Notes: a model not told the origin generated them from the sequence alone. A stretch of DNA of 64,000 nt from Pseudomonas sp. B28(2017) (GCF_002113025.1 NZ_NEJH01000003.1:124001-188000); one strand, 5' to 3'; counted from the stretch's first letter, positions 28,608 through 39,023 are shown. Translations and numbers: made by a program.

Positions 28608-30008
28608 TTACATCTGCGTCGCCATTCCCTCCACATTCATCGCCGCCTGACGCAAGGCCTCGGAGCGGGTCGGGTGTGGGTGGCAGGTCAGGGCGATGTC
28701 CTCGGCCGAGGCGCTGAATTCCATGGCCACGCAATACTCGCCAATCATTTCACTGACGCTGGGGCCAACCAGATGCACGCCAAGGACTTCGTCGGTGCGC
28801 TCATCGGCCAGCACTTTGGCGAAGCCTTCGGTTTCGTGGTTGATCTTCGCCCGACTGTTGGCGGTAAAGGGAAATTTGCCGACCTTGTATGCCCGGCCTT
28901 CAGCCTTGAGCTGCTCTTCGGTCTTGCCGACGCTGGCCAGCTCCGGTTTGGTGTAGACCACACTGGGGATCAGGTTGTAATTGACCTCGCCAGCCTTGCC
29001 GACCATCTGTTCGACGCAGGCCATGGCTTCGTCCTCGGCCTTGTGGGCGAGCATGGGGCCGGAGGTCACGTCACCAATCACCCAGACCCCGACGGCTTCG
29101 GTGCGATGCCCCTTGTTGGCGAGCATGCCGCGCTTGTCCGTGGCGAGGCCGACGTTCTCCAGGCCCAGGCCCTTTGTATAAGGTCGGCGCCCGATGGCCA
29201 CCAGCACGTAATCGGCTTCAAGCAATTGCGCGGTACCGCCTGCGGCAGGCTCGATGCTGAGCTGCACGCCGGTGGCGGAGGTGGTGGCGCTGGTGACTTT
29301 TGAACTCAACTTGAAACTCAAGCCTTGTTTGCTCAGGGAACGCTGCAGGGTTTTGCCGGCTTCGATGTCCACACCGGGGCAGATCCGGTCGAGAAACTCG
29401 ACCACCGTTACCTGCGCCCCCAGGCGCCGCCATACCGAACCCAGCTCCAGGCCGATCACGCCGGCGCCGATCACCACCAGATGCCTGGGTACCTCGGTGA
29501 GTGCCAGGGCGCCGGTGGAGTCGAGGATGCGTTTGTTATCGATGTCCACACCGGGCAGGGGAGTGGGTTCGGAACCGGTGGCGATGATGATGTCCCTGGC
29601 GCTCAGTTCGGTCTTGCCGCCAGCACTATCGGTCACGGTGACTTTGCCCGGTCCGTCGATGTGGCCCCAGCCTCTGATCCAGTCGACTTTGTTTTTGCGG
29701 AAAAGAAACTCGATGCCCTTGGTCAGCCCGGTAACGCTTTCATCCTTTTGCCTCATCATCTGGGCGAGGTTGAGCACGGGTTTGACTTCGATCCCCAGAT
29801 TGGCGAATTCCGCGCCCATGGCTGCGTCGTACAGTTCGGAGGCATGCAGCAACGCCTTGGATGGCATGCAGCCGACGTTCAGGCAGGTGCCGCCAAGTGT
29901 GGCGCGTCCTTCCACGCAGGCGGCTTTCAGACCCAGTTGTCCGGCGCGGATCGCCGCGTTGTAACCGCCGGGGCCACCGCCGAGTATCACGACGTCATAA
30001 GTGCTCAT
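28608..30008 (-). CDS. lpdA: Dihydrolipoyl dehydrogenase
   Basis: E3 component that reoxidises dihydrolipoamide in 2-oxoacid dehydrogenase or glycine cleavage complexes, passing electrons to NAD. The 466-residue enzyme has the FAD-binding GGGPGGYNAAIRAGQLG (10-26), the redox disulfide GGTCLNVGCMPSK (Cys42, Cys47), the NAD site VVIGAGVIGLELGSVW, and the C-terminal HPHPTRSE with the catalytic His-Glu pair. No E1 or E2 gene is adjacent, so this is a stand-alone copy, matching the lpd3-type paralogue of P. aeruginosa. The symbol is generic; which complex it serves is not shown here. Confidence 0.93.
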   Translation of the reverse strand: MSTYDVVILGGGPGGYNAAIRAGQLGLKAACVEGRATLGGTCLNVGCMPSKALLHASELYDAAMGAEFANLGIEVKPVLNLAQMMRQKDESVTGLTKGIEFLFRKNKVDWIRGWGHIDGPGKVTVTDSAGGKTELSARDIIIATGSEPTPLPGVDIDNKRILDSTGALALTEVPRHLVVIGAGVIGLELGSVWRRLGAQVTVVEFLDRICPGVDIEAGKTLQRSLSKQGLSFKLSSKVTSATTSATGVQLSIEPAAGGTAQLLEADYVLVAIGRRPYTKGLGLENVGLATDKRGMLANKGHRTEAVGVWVIGDVTSGPMLAHKAEDEAMACVEQMVGKAGEVNYNLIPSVVYTKPELASVGKTEEQLKAEGRAYKVGKFPFTANSRAKINHETEGFAKVLADERTDEVLGVHLVGPSVSEMIGEYCVAMEFSASAEDIALTCHPHPTRSEALRQAAMNVEGMATQM

Positions 30009-30173
30009 GGATGTACTCCTGGATCGAAAGGGAAAGAGATCGGTAAAAGTAGTCCCTGAATAAAATTACGAACGTAATATGTGCATTCCGCAGCATTTCG
30101 GTCAAGGCTTCAGGTAAGCGACAGGTTGGGCATCCTTAGATAGCGCGCTTGAGTACGGAAATTTCACCTTTAT

Positions 30174-30188
30174 CGTTATATCGTAACG
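30174..30188. promoter_or_regulatory. Zur-like palindrome upstream of the SPFH / P-type ATPase operon
   Basis: CGTTATATCGTAACG has the half sites GTTA and TAAC with a 5-base spacer, the same spacing as the two zinc-island boxes (44797, 46156). It lies about 35 bases ahead of the first SPFH gene. The spacer differs from the better boxes, so this is a candidate only. Confidence 0.5.
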
Positions 30189-30222
30189 AATTGTCATGTA
30201 AGTGAAGACATTCTGGGGTGGT

Positions 30223-32181
30223 ATGCAAGTCGATCTCGATGCTGATGAAACGCCGCTAGCCGGGTTGCCGCGCTTTCAGCAGGCGTTCATTCAAGGGCGG
30301 CGTTTGCGCCAGTTCGCCATCGGTGCGGGCGTACTCGCGACTGTGGCTGTGCTGCTGGCGCTTTTTGCCGGGCTGTTTACGTCGCAAACATTGTGGCCAG
30401 CGTTGCTGCTGAACCTGAGCATGGCGTTTGTCGTGTTGATGGCGGGTGTGCAATCGGCCTGGTGGGTGGCCCAGTGGCGTGCCCGCGCCATGAATCCCGT
30501 GGTGCCGATGGTCGTTGTCGACGAACCTGTCGCCCCTGCCGGGTGGTATGAACGTTTGCTGGACCGGATCGGCCAGCAATCTCGGCACTTGCTCGGGCAA
30601 ATCGGCGCGCCGACGCTGTGGCTTGGCGGTTGGGCATTGCTGGCGATATTGGGCATAGAACAGGCCTGGAATCTCACTTTACCCCCGGCAGTGTTGGGTC
30701 TGACGGCCACTGTCGGAGCGGCATGCGCATTGCTGTTGGCGTTCGGCCTGTTGGTGATGGAGCGTCATCTGGCGCAGGAAAACACCGCGCAATGGCCCGA
30801 AGCCGCCGCGTTGGCGCAATTGACTCGTGTGACGATCATCAGCCTGGTACTCGGTGCTTTTTGTCTGTTGTTTGCCGATGAAACGTCGGTATGGCCCGTA
30901 CGCCTGGCGGTGTTGATCGGCCTGCTGCCGGGGCTGGTGGCGGCAGAACTGTTGCTGCGCGCGGTGTTGTCATTGTTCAGCCCGCGCCGCGAACGCCTTG
31001 AGCCGGAGCTGCTGGCGCGCAGTTTTGTCGCTGACATGCTGCGCTGGCCACCCCAGCCATTGCTGGCGTTGCAGCACGAATTGCATAACCGCTTCGGCAT
31101 CGATCTGCGGCAGATCTGGGCCTTCACTTATATGCGTCGGGCGTTCCTGCCGGTGTTGGCGGTGGTTGCGCTGGTTGGCTGGTCACTGACCGGCATTCAC
31201 GAAGTTGCGCTGCAAGGGCGTGGCATCTACGAGCGATTCGGCAAGCCAGTGGAGGTGTTTGGCCCCGGTTTGCATGCCGGCTTGCCATGGCCATTGGGCC
31301 GGGTGTTGAGCGTCGAGAATGGCGTGGTTCACGAGTTGGCCACCAGTGTTGGCGAAACCTCGGCCCCCGCTCAGGCCGACCCTGCCGAAGGCCCGGCCCC
31401 GGCGATTGCCAATCGCCTGTGGGACGCCAGCCACGTGAACGACAAATCCCAGGTGATCGCCAGCAGCCGAGCCGACAAGCAGAGCTTTCAGATCGTCAAC
31501 ATGGACGTGCGCTTCGTCTATCGCATTGGCCTCAGCGATGAGGCGGCGTTGGCCGCGACCTATAACAGTGCCGATGTGCCGATGTTGATCCGCAGCACTG
31601 CCAGCCGAATCCTGGTTCACGACTTCGCTTCCCGCACCCTCGACGGTTTGCTTGGCGAGGACAGGGTAGGGCTGGCGGAAGAAATCGGCCGCGCCGTCCA
31701 GGCTGACCTGCAAAAACTCGACAGCGGCGTGGAAATTCTCGCCACGGTGGTCGAGGCGATTCACCCGCCGGCCGGTGCAGCCAACGCCTATCACGGCGTG
31801 CAAGCGGCGCAGATTGGTGCACAAGCGTTGATCGCTCGGGAACGCGGCGCCGCTGCCGAGGCCACCAACCAGGCGCAGTTGCAGGCCAGCATCGCCCGCG
31901 ATCAGGCGACGGCCAGCGCCCGTGAAATCAATGCTGGCGCCCAAGCGGCAGACCTGAAATTCAACGCCGAACAGAAAGCCTTCGCCAGCGCCGGTCAGGC
32001 TTTTGTGCTGGAGCAATATTTCAGTCAGTTGTCCCAGGGTTTGGCCAATGCCAAATTGCTGGTTCTTGATCGTCGTCTGGGCGGCAGCAGCAATGCGCCG
32101 ACCATCGACCTCCGTACGTTCACGCTGCCGGTTGACCCTGCGCCGTCGCGTAAAACCGCTCAGCCAGGAGCTGCCAATTGA
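30223..32181 (+). CDS. SPFH/HflK-like membrane protein with multi-helix N-terminus
   Basis: First gene of a four-gene operon. The 652-residue protein (start at ATG 30223 after GGGGTGG; a GTG 21 bases upstream is possible) has about six hydrophobic helices in the first 320 residues, then an SPFH (band 7) domain starting near GIYERFGKPVEVFGPGLHAG, with VRFVYRIGLSDEAALAATY. The C-terminal part is a coiled-coil rich in Ala and Gln. HflK-like proteins build large membrane cages around proteases such as FtsH. Here they accompany a metal ATPase, so a role in protecting or scaffolding the transporter is plausible. The stop overlaps the next start. Confidence 0.85.
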   Translation: MQVDLDADETPLAGLPRFQQAFIQGRRLRQFAIGAGVLATVAVLLALFAGLFTSQTLWPALLLNLSMAFVVLMAGVQSAWWVAQWRARAMNPVVPMVVVDEPVAPAGWYERLLDRIGQQSRHLLGQIGAPTLWLGGWALLAILGIEQAWNLTLPPAVLGLTATVGAACALLLAFGLLVMERHLAQENTAQWPEAAALAQLTRVTIISLVLGAFCLLFADETSVWPVRLAVLIGLLPGLVAAELLLRAVLSLFSPRRERLEPELLARSFVADMLRWPPQPLLALQHELHNRFGIDLRQIWAFTYMRRAFLPVLAVVALVGWSLTGIHEVALQGRGIYERFGKPVEVFGPGLHAGLPWPLGRVLSVENGVVHELATSVGETSAPAQADPAEGPAPAIANRLWDASHVNDKSQVIASSRADKQSFQIVNMDVRFVYRIGLSDEAALAATYNSADVPMLIRSTASRILVHDFASRTLDGLLGEDRVGLAEEIGRAVQADLQKLDSGVEILATVVEAIHPPAGAANAYHGVQAAQIGAQALIARERGAAAEATNQAQLQASIARDQATASAREINAGAQAADLKFNAEQKAFASAGQAFVLEQYFSQLSQGLANAKLLVLDRRLGGSSNAPTIDLRTFTLPVDPAPSRKTAQPGAAN

Positions 32182-33221
32182 GCCAGTCCCATACTCACGA
32201 TCACGATGACCACGCCGGCGACGATCACGGCCATGGCGGGCATCACCACCACGGCCATCACCATCATCACCACGGCGATCCGCAGGAGGCCGGTCCATTC
32301 CCGTGGCGTCGCATGGGGTGGGCTGCATTGCTGGTGGCGTTTGCAGTCGCTGCCGCAAGCCTGGTGCAGGTGCGTTCGGGTGAGGCCACGGTGATCACAC
32401 GCTTCGGCAACCCTTCACGAGTCTTGCTGGAACCAGGGTTGGGCTGGCGCTGGCCGGCACCGTTCGAGGCGGCGATTCCGGTGGATCTGCGGCTGCGCAC
32501 CACGTCCAGTGGTTTGCAGGATGTCGGTACCCGGGACGGTTTGCGCATCATCGTCCAGGCTTACGTGGCGTGGCAGGTACAGGGCGATCCAGACAACGTG
32601 CAACGTTTCATGCGCGCGGTGCAGAACCAGCCCGATGAAGCCGCGCGGCAGATTCGCACCTTTGTCGGCTCCGCACTGGAAACCACCGCCAGCAGTTTTG
32701 ATCTGGCGAACTTGGTGAATACCGATGCCAGCCAGGTGCGCATCGCCGATTTCGAAGCACAACTGCGCAAGCAAATCGATCAGCAACTGCTCACCACTTA
32801 TGGCGTGCGCGTGTTGCAGGTCGGTATCGAACGATTGACGCTGCCTTCGGTGACGCTCACCGCGACCGTTGACCGGATGCGTGCCGAGCGTGAAACCATC
32901 GCCACTGAACGCACGGCCATCGGCAAGCGTGAAGCTGCGCAAATTCGTTCCGCCGCCGAGCGCGATGCGCGAATTGTGCAGGCCGATGCCACGGTGAAAG
33001 CGGCGGATATCGAAGCGCAATCTCGGGTCGAAGCGGCGCAGATTTATGGGCGTGCCTATGCTGGATCGCCGCAGCTCTACAACCTGCTGCGCTCACTCGA
33101 CACGCTGGGTACGGTGGTGACGCCCGGAACCAAGCTGATTCTGCGCACCGACGCCGCACCGTTCCGGGTGTTGGTTGACGGTCCGCCGAGCCTCGACAAC
33201 AAGTCCGGATCGCAGCCATGA
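32178..33221 (+). CDS. SPFH/HflK-like protein with His-rich metal-binding N-terminus
   Basis: A 347-residue SPFH protein starting at TTG 32178, which overlaps the TGA of the previous gene. Residues 5-34 are a His/Asp-rich tail (SHTHDHDDHAGDDHGHGG followed by runs of His), very likely cytoplasmic and zinc- or other metal-binding. One transmembrane helix follows (AALLVAFAVAAASLVQV), then the SPFH domain (GEATVITRFGNPSRVLLEPG) and a coiled coil. The His tail is not usual for HflK/HflC and points to a metal function of this operon. It is translationally coupled to its neighbours on both sides. Confidence 0.87.
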   Translation: MSQSHTHDHDDHAGDDHGHGGHHHHGHHHHHHGDPQEAGPFPWRRMGWAALLVAFAVAAASLVQVRSGEATVITRFGNPSRVLLEPGLGWRWPAPFEAAIPVDLRLRTTSSGLQDVGTRDGLRIIVQAYVAWQVQGDPDNVQRFMRAVQNQPDEAARQIRTFVGSALETTASSFDLANLVNTDASQVRIADFEAQLRKQIDQQLLTTYGVRVLQVGIERLTLPSVTLTATVDRMRAERETIATERTAIGKREAAQIRSAAERDARIVQADATVKAADIEAQSRVEAAQIYGRAYAGSPQLYNLLRSLDTLGTVVTPGTKLILRTDAAPFRVLVDGPPSLDNKSGSQP

Positions 33222-34276
33222 GTTTGGTTCCACGTGGAACAAATGAGTTGAGCAGCCCCTGGATTCAGGCCGGGCGATTGGCGTTTATTGCCCTGTACGC
33301 AGTGACGGTATTGGCGGCGTTAGCGTGGGCGTTTTCCAATGTGCGGCAGATCGATCCACAAAATCGCGCCGTGGTTTTGCATTTCGGCGCGCTGGATCGC
33401 ATCCAGAATGCCGGGCTGTTATTGGCTTGGCCGCAACCGTTCGAACAGGTGATTTTGTTGCCGGCGGCGGATCGGGTGATCGAGCGGCGAGTGGACAGTC
33501 TGTTGCGCAGTGGTGTCGCGATGCAGGCAGATCGCGTGGCCAGTTTTGCCACGCCCATCAGCGATACCCTCGCAGGCTCCGGCTATCTGTTAACGGGGGA
33601 TGCCGGTGTGGTGCAACTCGATGTGCGGGTTTTCTACAAAGTCACCGAGCCTTATGCGTTCGTGCTTCAGGGCGAACACGTGTTGCCGGCGCTGGATCGT
33701 CTGGTGACCCGCAGCGCAGTAGCGCTCACCGCCGCCCGGGATCTGGACACCATCCTGGTCGCTCGTCCGGAATTGATCGGCGCCGATAACCAGGCGGCGG
33801 AACGACGCGAGCGCTTGCGTGGTGATCTGGTGCAGGGCATCAATCAACGGCTGGCGGAACTCACTGCAACAGGGCAAGGCTTGGGGATCGAAGTGGCGCG
33901 GGTGGATGTGCAATCGAGTTTGCCAAGCCCTGCGGTGAACGCTTTCAACGCAGTACTGACGGCCAGCCAGCAAGCCGATAAGGCCGTCGCCAATGCGCGC
34001 ACCGAAGCCGAGAAGTTGACGCAGTCCGCCAATGAGCAAGCCGACCGTACCCTGCAAGTGGCCCATGCCCAGGCGAGCGAGCGACTGGCCAAAGCCTCGG
34101 CAGATACCGCCACAGTGTTGAGCCTGGCCAAGGCGCAGCAGCAGGGGACTGACCCGCAAATGCTGCTGCGCATCTATCGCGAGCGGATGCCGAAAATTCT
34201 CGGCCAGGCCGGCTCTGTCACGACGGTCGATCCCAAAGACGATTCCCGCCTGATCATTCAGGGAGCAACACAATGA
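33218..34276 (+). CDS. Third SPFH/HflK-like protein of the operon
   Basis: A 352-residue protein with one N-terminal transmembrane helix (LAFIALYAVTVLAALAWAF), an SPFH domain (NRAVVLHFGALDRIQNAGLL), and a long helical C-terminus ending DDSRLIIQGATQ. ATGA overlaps link it to the previous gene (33218-33221) and to the ATPase (34273-34276). The three SPFH proteins differ in sequence and so are likely subunits of one hetero-oligomeric assembly. Confidence 0.86.
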   Translation: MSLVPRGTNELSSPWIQAGRLAFIALYAVTVLAALAWAFSNVRQIDPQNRAVVLHFGALDRIQNAGLLLAWPQPFEQVILLPAADRVIERRVDSLLRSGVAMQADRVASFATPISDTLAGSGYLLTGDAGVVQLDVRVFYKVTEPYAFVLQGEHVLPALDRLVTRSAVALTAARDLDTILVARPELIGADNQAAERRERLRGDLVQGINQRLAELTATGQGLGIEVARVDVQSSLPSPAVNAFNAVLTASQQADKAVANARTEAEKLTQSANEQADRTLQVAHAQASERLAKASADTATVLSLAKAQQQGTDPQMLLRIYRERMPKILGQAGSVTTVDPKDDSRLIIQGATQ

Positions 34277-36183
34277 CTGCGCAAACCGCCACCGCGCCGA
34301 GCATGTTGTCTTCGGCAGAACAACGTAGCGCCGCGCGCCAACTGACCCTGGCCATGCTCGCATTGGGCCTGCTTGCGCTGGGCCTGATCTGGCGATGGCT
34401 GGCGCCGGAGCAGTCCGGTGTCAGTCAATTGCTGCTGGGGTTCGCCTCGTTGCTGGTCGCTGTGCCGGTCATGCGCTCGGCCTGGTACAGCTTGCGTTAT
34501 CCAAGCCTGCACGGCATCACCGATCAATTGATTGCCCTGGCCATGCTGGGTGCCTGGGCCACCGGCGATCTGCTGACGGCGGCGCTGTTGCCGATCATCA
34601 TGATTTTCGGCCACGTGCTGGAAGAGCGCAGCGTGATCGGCTCCCAGGAAGCGATTCACGCACTGGGCAAACTGACCCGCAGCCACGCACGCAAGATTCA
34701 GGCGGACGGCTCCATCATCGAAGTCGACAATGGCACGCTCAAGGCTGGTGATCGGGTCGAGGTGCGCGCCGGGGACCGGGTGCCGGCGGATGGCCGGGTG
34801 TTGTCCGGTCAGGCCAGTCTGGACACCGCCTCCATTACCGGCGAGTCGGTACCGATCGAGGCTGGCGTCGGCATGTCGGTGTTCGGTGGTGCGATCAACC
34901 TCGACGGTCTGCTGCGAATCGAAGTGACCCGCACCGGCCAGGAGTCGACCCTCGGTAAAGTCATCGCCCTGATGCAAAACGCCGAGCGCTCCAAGCCGCC
35001 GATCACTCGTCTGCTGGAGCGTTACGCCGGCAGCTATATGGTGCTGGTGTTGCTGCTGGCCGCCGTGACCTGGTTCATCACCAACAACGCTCAAGCGATG
35101 CTCGCGGTGTTGGTCGCAGCCTGTCCTTGTGCATTGGTGTTGTCGGCACCGGCCACGGCGATTGCCGGTGTGGCCGTAGCGGCACGTCACGGCATTTTGA
35201 TCCGCAGTTCTGCGTTCCTTGAAGAGTTGGCAGACCTCACCTCCCTGGTGGTCGATAAAACCGGGACGCTGACCTTCGGCACCTTGCGCCTGCAATCCAT
35301 CGACAGTCCGCTTGAGGACCGCAGCCATGTCCTCAAGCTGGCTGCCAGCCTTGGTTCGGCCAGCAGTCACCCGGTCAGCCGAGCGCTGGCGGGATTGGTG
35401 ACCCAAGAGCATTTCCTGCTGCTTTCCGACATCCATGAGCGCCAGGGCCTGGGCGTGGTGGCGATGACCGGGCAGGGCGAAGCGGCGCTCGGCCGACCGG
35501 AGTTGTTCGCGCAACTGGGCATCAGCACAACAACGGTTCCCGATCACGACGGTCCGATCGCAGGGTTGGCACTCAATGGTGAGTTCCTTGCGTGGCTGTT
35601 GCTGGCCGACAGCGTCAAACCCGAGGCGCAGTTTGCCTTGAGCGAGTTGCGTGACCTTGGATTGGGTCGCCAGTTGTTGCTCACCGGTGACCGGCACAGC
35701 GTCGCGCAAACGCTCGCCCGGGATGTCGGGATCAGTGACGTCGAAGCGCAAGCGCTGCCCGAAGACAAACTCAACCGTGTGCTCAAGGAGATCGATAGCG
35801 GCTTCCGGCCGATGGTGGTCGGCGATGGCATCAATGACTCACTGGCCCTCAAGGCTGGTGTGGTCGGTGTAGCCATGGGCGCCGGCGGCGCAGACATCGC
35901 CCTGGCATCGGCGGATATCGTGCTGATCGGCAGTGACTTGCGCCGCCTTGGCACCTGCGTGCGCCTGAGTCGTCAGTGCCGCCAGACGCTGCAGGTGAAT
36001 GTGATCATCGGACTGGGCTGGACCTTGGCGATCGTGGCCTTCGCCGCGTTCGGCTGGCTTGGCGCTGCCGGGGCGATGATTGCGGCGCTGCTGCATAACC
36101 TCAGCACCTTGTTGGTGTTGGGCAATGCCGGTCGTTTGCTGCGGTTCCAGGAGCCACTGCTCAAACTCAAGGATGAAGCCTGA
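34273..36183 (+). CDS. P1B-type heavy-metal transporting ATPase (HmtA-like)
   Basis: A 636-residue P-type ATPase. Motifs seen: TGES in the actuator domain (ITGESVPIEAG), the membrane metal site CPC in AACPCALVLSAPATAIA, the phosphorylation site DKTGTLTFG, the HP pair in SSHPVSRAL, and GDGINDSLALKAG. The usual N-terminal HMA metal-binding domain is missing; metal may be handled instead by the His-rich SPFH protein encoded upstream. A CPC-type ATPase moves Cu, Zn, Cd or similar ions. The gene set recalls P. aeruginosa HmtA, reported as a zinc/copper importer; orthology here is a guess from arrangement. A Zur-like box upstream would fit an importer rather than an exporter. Confidence 0.88.
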   Translation: MTAQTATAPSMLSSAEQRSAARQLTLAMLALGLLALGLIWRWLAPEQSGVSQLLLGFASLLVAVPVMRSAWYSLRYPSLHGITDQLIALAMLGAWATGDLLTAALLPIIMIFGHVLEERSVIGSQEAIHALGKLTRSHARKIQADGSIIEVDNGTLKAGDRVEVRAGDRVPADGRVLSGQASLDTASITGESVPIEAGVGMSVFGGAINLDGLLRIEVTRTGQESTLGKVIALMQNAERSKPPITRLLERYAGSYMVLVLLLAAVTWFITNNAQAMLAVLVAACPCALVLSAPATAIAGVAVAARHGILIRSSAFLEELADLTSLVVDKTGTLTFGTLRLQSIDSPLEDRSHVLKLAASLGSASSHPVSRALAGLVTQEHFLLLSDIHERQGLGVVAMTGQGEAALGRPELFAQLGISTTTVPDHDGPIAGLALNGEFLAWLLLADSVKPEAQFALSELRDLGLGRQLLLTGDRHSVAQTLARDVGISDVEAQALPEDKLNRVLKEIDSGFRPMVVGDGINDSLALKAGVVGVAMGAGGADIALASADIVLIGSDLRRLGTCVRLSRQCRQTLQVNVIIGLGWTLAIVAFAAFGWLGAAGAMIAALLHNLSTLLVLGNAGRLLRFQEPLLKLKDEA

Positions 36184-36402
36184 AGGCGAATGCTCTAAAT
36201 CGGGTAATCGCGGGGACTTCAACTTTTTAGAACTGTGCCCGCGGTTCGTAGTCATTGAATATGAGGGCACATCATTTTGTGCGTTCGCGGCGGCAGGTGT
36301 AGGCGTCGCGAATCATTGGAAACGGCTATTAATTCGATAGCCAGCTATTTTTCAAAGATGGTCTACCCTCTGATCAGACGTCTGAAACAAGGGGGATTCT
36401 CC
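36184..36402. other. Intergenic region before cfaB
   Basis: 219 bases, likely holding the cfaB promoter. CTATTTTT at about 36345-36352 is a possible -10 of the RpoS type (known CFA synthase genes are RpoS-dependent), but the match is weak. No operator recognised. Confidence 0.4.
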
Positions 36403-37587
36403 ATGCTCTCGCAACTTCCACCGGCCTTACAGAATCTGCAATTACCGCTTCGCCTCAGACTCTGGGATGGCCATGAATTCAATCTGGGGCCGACGCCCAG
36501 CGTCACGATTGTGGTCAAGGACCCACAAATGGTCACCCAGTTTAACCATCCAAGCCTGGACGCTCTTGGCGCTGCATTTGTCGAAGGCAAACTTGAGCTT
36601 GAAGGCTCCATCAGCGATGTGATCCGCGTCTGCGATGAATGGAGCCAGGCGTTGCTGGATGAAAGCGACGACAATCAGCCGGTTCGTAGCGCCCACGACA
36701 AAGAAATGGACGCCAAGGCGATTTCCTACCACTACGACCTTTCCAATGCGTTCTATCAGCTGTGGCTCGACAGCGACATGGCGTATTCCTGCGCTTACTT
36801 CGAGACCGGCAGCGAAAGCCTCGAGCAGGCCCAGCAAGCCAAGTTCCGTCATTTGTGCCGCAAGCTGCGCCTGCAGCCCGGCGAATATCTGCTGGATGTG
36901 GGTTGCGGTTGGGGCGGATTGGCGCGTTACGCGGCGCGAGAGTTTGGCGCGAAAGTGTTCGGTATCACCCTCAGCAAGGAGCAGTTGGCCCTGGCCCGGG
37001 AGCGCGTAAAAGCGGAAGGCCTGGAGGACCTGGTCGAACTGCAACTGCTCGACTATCGCGATCTGCCGCAGGATGGCCGTTTCGACAAGGTTGTCAGCGT
37101 CGGCATGTTCGAACACGTTGGCCACGCCAATCTTGCCGAGTACTGCAAGACCTTGTTCGGCGCGGTGAAAGACGGCGGCCTGGTGATGAACCACGGGATC
37201 ACCGCCAAATACACCGATGGCCGTCCAGTGGGACGCGGTGCCGGTGAATTCATCGAAAAATATGTATTCCCCAACGGCGAGCTGCCGCACCTGTCGATGA
37301 TTTCTGCCGAGATCAGTGAGGCCGGGTTGGAAATCGTCGACGTCGAGAGCTTGCGTCTGCACTACGCCCGTACGCTCGATCACTGGAGCGAACGCCTGGA
37401 AGACAACCTCGAAGCGGCCTCCAGACTCGTACCGGAGCAAGCCCTGCGCATCTGGCGGCTGTACCTGGCCGGTTGCGCTTACGCGTTCGCCCGCGGCTGG
37501 ATCAACCTGCACCAGATTCTCGCCGTGAAGGCCCACGCCGATGGAAGTCATGAACTGCCATGGACCCGGGACGATATCTACCTCTAG
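36403..37587 (+). CDS. cfaB: Cyclopropane-fatty-acyl-phospholipid synthase
   Basis: Adds a methylene from S-adenosylmethionine to the double bond of unsaturated acyl chains in membrane phospholipids, a stationary-phase and stress adaptation. The 394-residue product starts [10 protein letters not shown] after AAGGGGG. It has the AdoMet motif [10 protein letters not shown] (163-172), the substrate region [20 protein letters not shown] and [15 protein letters not shown]. Length and order agree with CFA synthases. It overlaps the convergent cardiolipin synthase gene by four bases at the stops, placing two phospholipid-modifying enzymes side by side. Confidence 0.92.
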   Translation: MLSQLPPALQNLQLPLRLRLWDGHEFNLGPTPSVTIVVKDPQMVTQFNHPSLDALGAAFVEGKLELEGSISDVIRVCDEWSQALLDESDDNQPVRSAHDKEMDAKAISYHYDLSNAFYQLWLDSDMAYSCAYFETGSESLEQAQQAKFRHLCRKLRLQPGEYLLDVGCGWGGLARYAAREFGAKVFGITLSKEQLALARERVKAEGLEDLVELQLLDYRDLPQDGRFDKVVSVGMFEHVGHANLAEYCKTLFGAVKDGGLVMNHGITAKYTDGRPVGRGAGEFIEKYVFPNGELPHLSMISAEISEAGLEIVDVESLRLHYARTLDHWSERLEDNLEAASRLVPEQALRIWRLYLAGCAYAFARGWINLHQILAVKAHADGSHELPWTRDDIYL

Positions 37588-39023
37588 AGAATCGGTGAAA
37601 TAAGGCGGGCGACCCGCATGCCGAGCTGTTGGACGCGGCGGGTCTCCCGGCCTTCTTCCTTGGCGATTTCGTGGGCGTTGGCAAAGTCATCGTTGAGCAT
37701 CTGTTCCACCTCGGCGGCGAACGCGCTGTCAACGGTCAGCAGCATCACTTCGAAATTCAGCCGGAACGAACGGTTGTCCATGTTGGCGCTGCCGATGGCG
37801 CTGATTTCGTTGTCGATCAACACTACTTTCTGGTGCAGGAACCCAGGTTCGTAACGGAATACCCGTACTCCGGCGCGCACTGCTTCGAAGGCGTAGAGGC
37901 TGGAGGCGGCGTAGACGATCCGGTGGTCGGGCCGGGACGGCAACAGCAGGCGCACATCCACTCCGCGCAGTACCGCCAGGCGCAACGCCGCGAACACGGC
38001 TTCGTCGGGGATGAAGTACGGGCTGGTAATCCAGACCCGCTCGGTCGCCGCGTGGATGGCCTCGACAAAGAACAATGAGCAGGTTTCGCAGGCATCGGCC
38101 GGACCGCTGGCGAGTAACTGGCACAGTACGCCGTCTTCCGGATAAATCTCGGGCAGGATCAGCGGCGGCAGTGCACGAGCGGCCCAGAACCAGTCCTCGG
38201 CGAAAGATTCCTGCATGCACGCCACCACTGGCCCGCGTACTTGCACGTGGGTATCGCGCCAAGGGGCCAGGGGCGGTTTCTCGCCCATGTATTCGTCACC
38301 GACATTGTGCCCGCCGACGAAGCCGAGAATGCCGTCCACCACCACGATCTTGCGGTGGTTGCGAAAGTTCACCTGAAAGCGATTGAGCCAGCCACTTCGG
38401 GTGGCGAAGGCTTTGACCTCGACCCCGCCATCACGCAAGACCTGCACGTAGCCGTGGGGCAGGGAGTGGCTGCCGATTCGGTCATACAACAGGTAAACCG
38501 CCACGCCTTCGGCGGCTTTCTTCAACAGCAGAGATTGCAGGCGTTGGCCGAGGCGGTCGTCGTGAACGATGAAGAACTGGATCAGCACGGCTTCCTTTGC
38601 CCGGCTGATGGCATCGAAAATGGCCTCGAATGTCGACTGACCGTTGATCAACAGCCGCATCTGGTTATTGGCCAGGCAAGGCATGTGTCCGAGCCTGGGC
38701 ATTGCTCTGAGTGAGGCGTATGCGGCAGAAGCGCGGGCGGTGAGTGCTTCTTCCACCCAGGGCCGCCAGTTGAGTTCGGAGACAGCCTTGCGCATTTCCT
38801 CGTTGGCCTGCCGCCGGGCCTTGATATAGCCATCAAAGGTGCTGCGGCCGAACACCAGGTAAGGGATCAGCGTGAGGTAAGGGATGAAAAGCAGCGACAG
38901 GGCCCAGGCGATCGAGCCTTGGGCGGTACGGACGGTCAACACCGCGTGTATGGCCGCGATCATGCCCAGTGAGTGCAGCAGGGCGATGGTATAACCGAAG
39001 ATATGCGGTCCAAAATAATCCAT
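37584..39023 (-). CDS. cls: Cardiolipin synthase (phospholipase D family)
   Basis: Joins two phosphatidylglycerol molecules to cardiolipin at the inner membrane. The 479-residue protein has two N-terminal transmembrane helices and two PLD catalytic HKD motifs, [19 protein letters not shown] in the middle and [20 protein letters not shown] near the C-terminus. Both are complete. Family length is usual. Convergent with cfaB. Confidence 0.95.
   Translation of the reverse strand: MDYFGPHIFGYTIALLHSLGMIAAIHAVLTVRTAQGSIAWALSLLFIPYLTLIPYLVFGRSTFDGYIKARRQANEEMRKAVSELNWRPWVEEALTARASAAYASLRAMPRLGHMPCLANNQMRLLINGQSTFEAIFDAISRAKEAVLIQFFIVHDDRLGQRLQSLLLKKAAEGVAVYLLYDRIGSHSLPHGYVQVLRDGGVEVKAFATRSGWLNRFQVNFRNHRKIVVVDGILGFVGGHNVGDEYMGEKPPLAPWRDTHVQVRGPVVACMQESFAEDWFWAARALPPLILPEIYPEDGVLCQLLASGPADACETCSLFFVEAIHAATERVWITSPYFIPDEAVFAALRLAVLRGVDVRLLLPSRPDHRIVYAASSLYAFEAVRAGVRVFRYEPGFLHQKVVLIDNEISAIGSANMDNRSFRLNFEVMLLTVDSAFAAEVEQMLNDDFANAHEIAKEEGRETRRVQQLGMRVARLISPIL

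Noticed and set aside
32190..32280. His-rich run as a sequencing or assembly artefact
   Set aside because: The frame stays open and leads straight into a normal transmembrane helix and SPFH domain, and codons alternate (CAT/CAC) as in real coding sequence.
31183..32358. Minus-strand frame opposite the first SPFH gene
   Set aside because: No motif; the plus-strand SPFH genes are coupled and complete.
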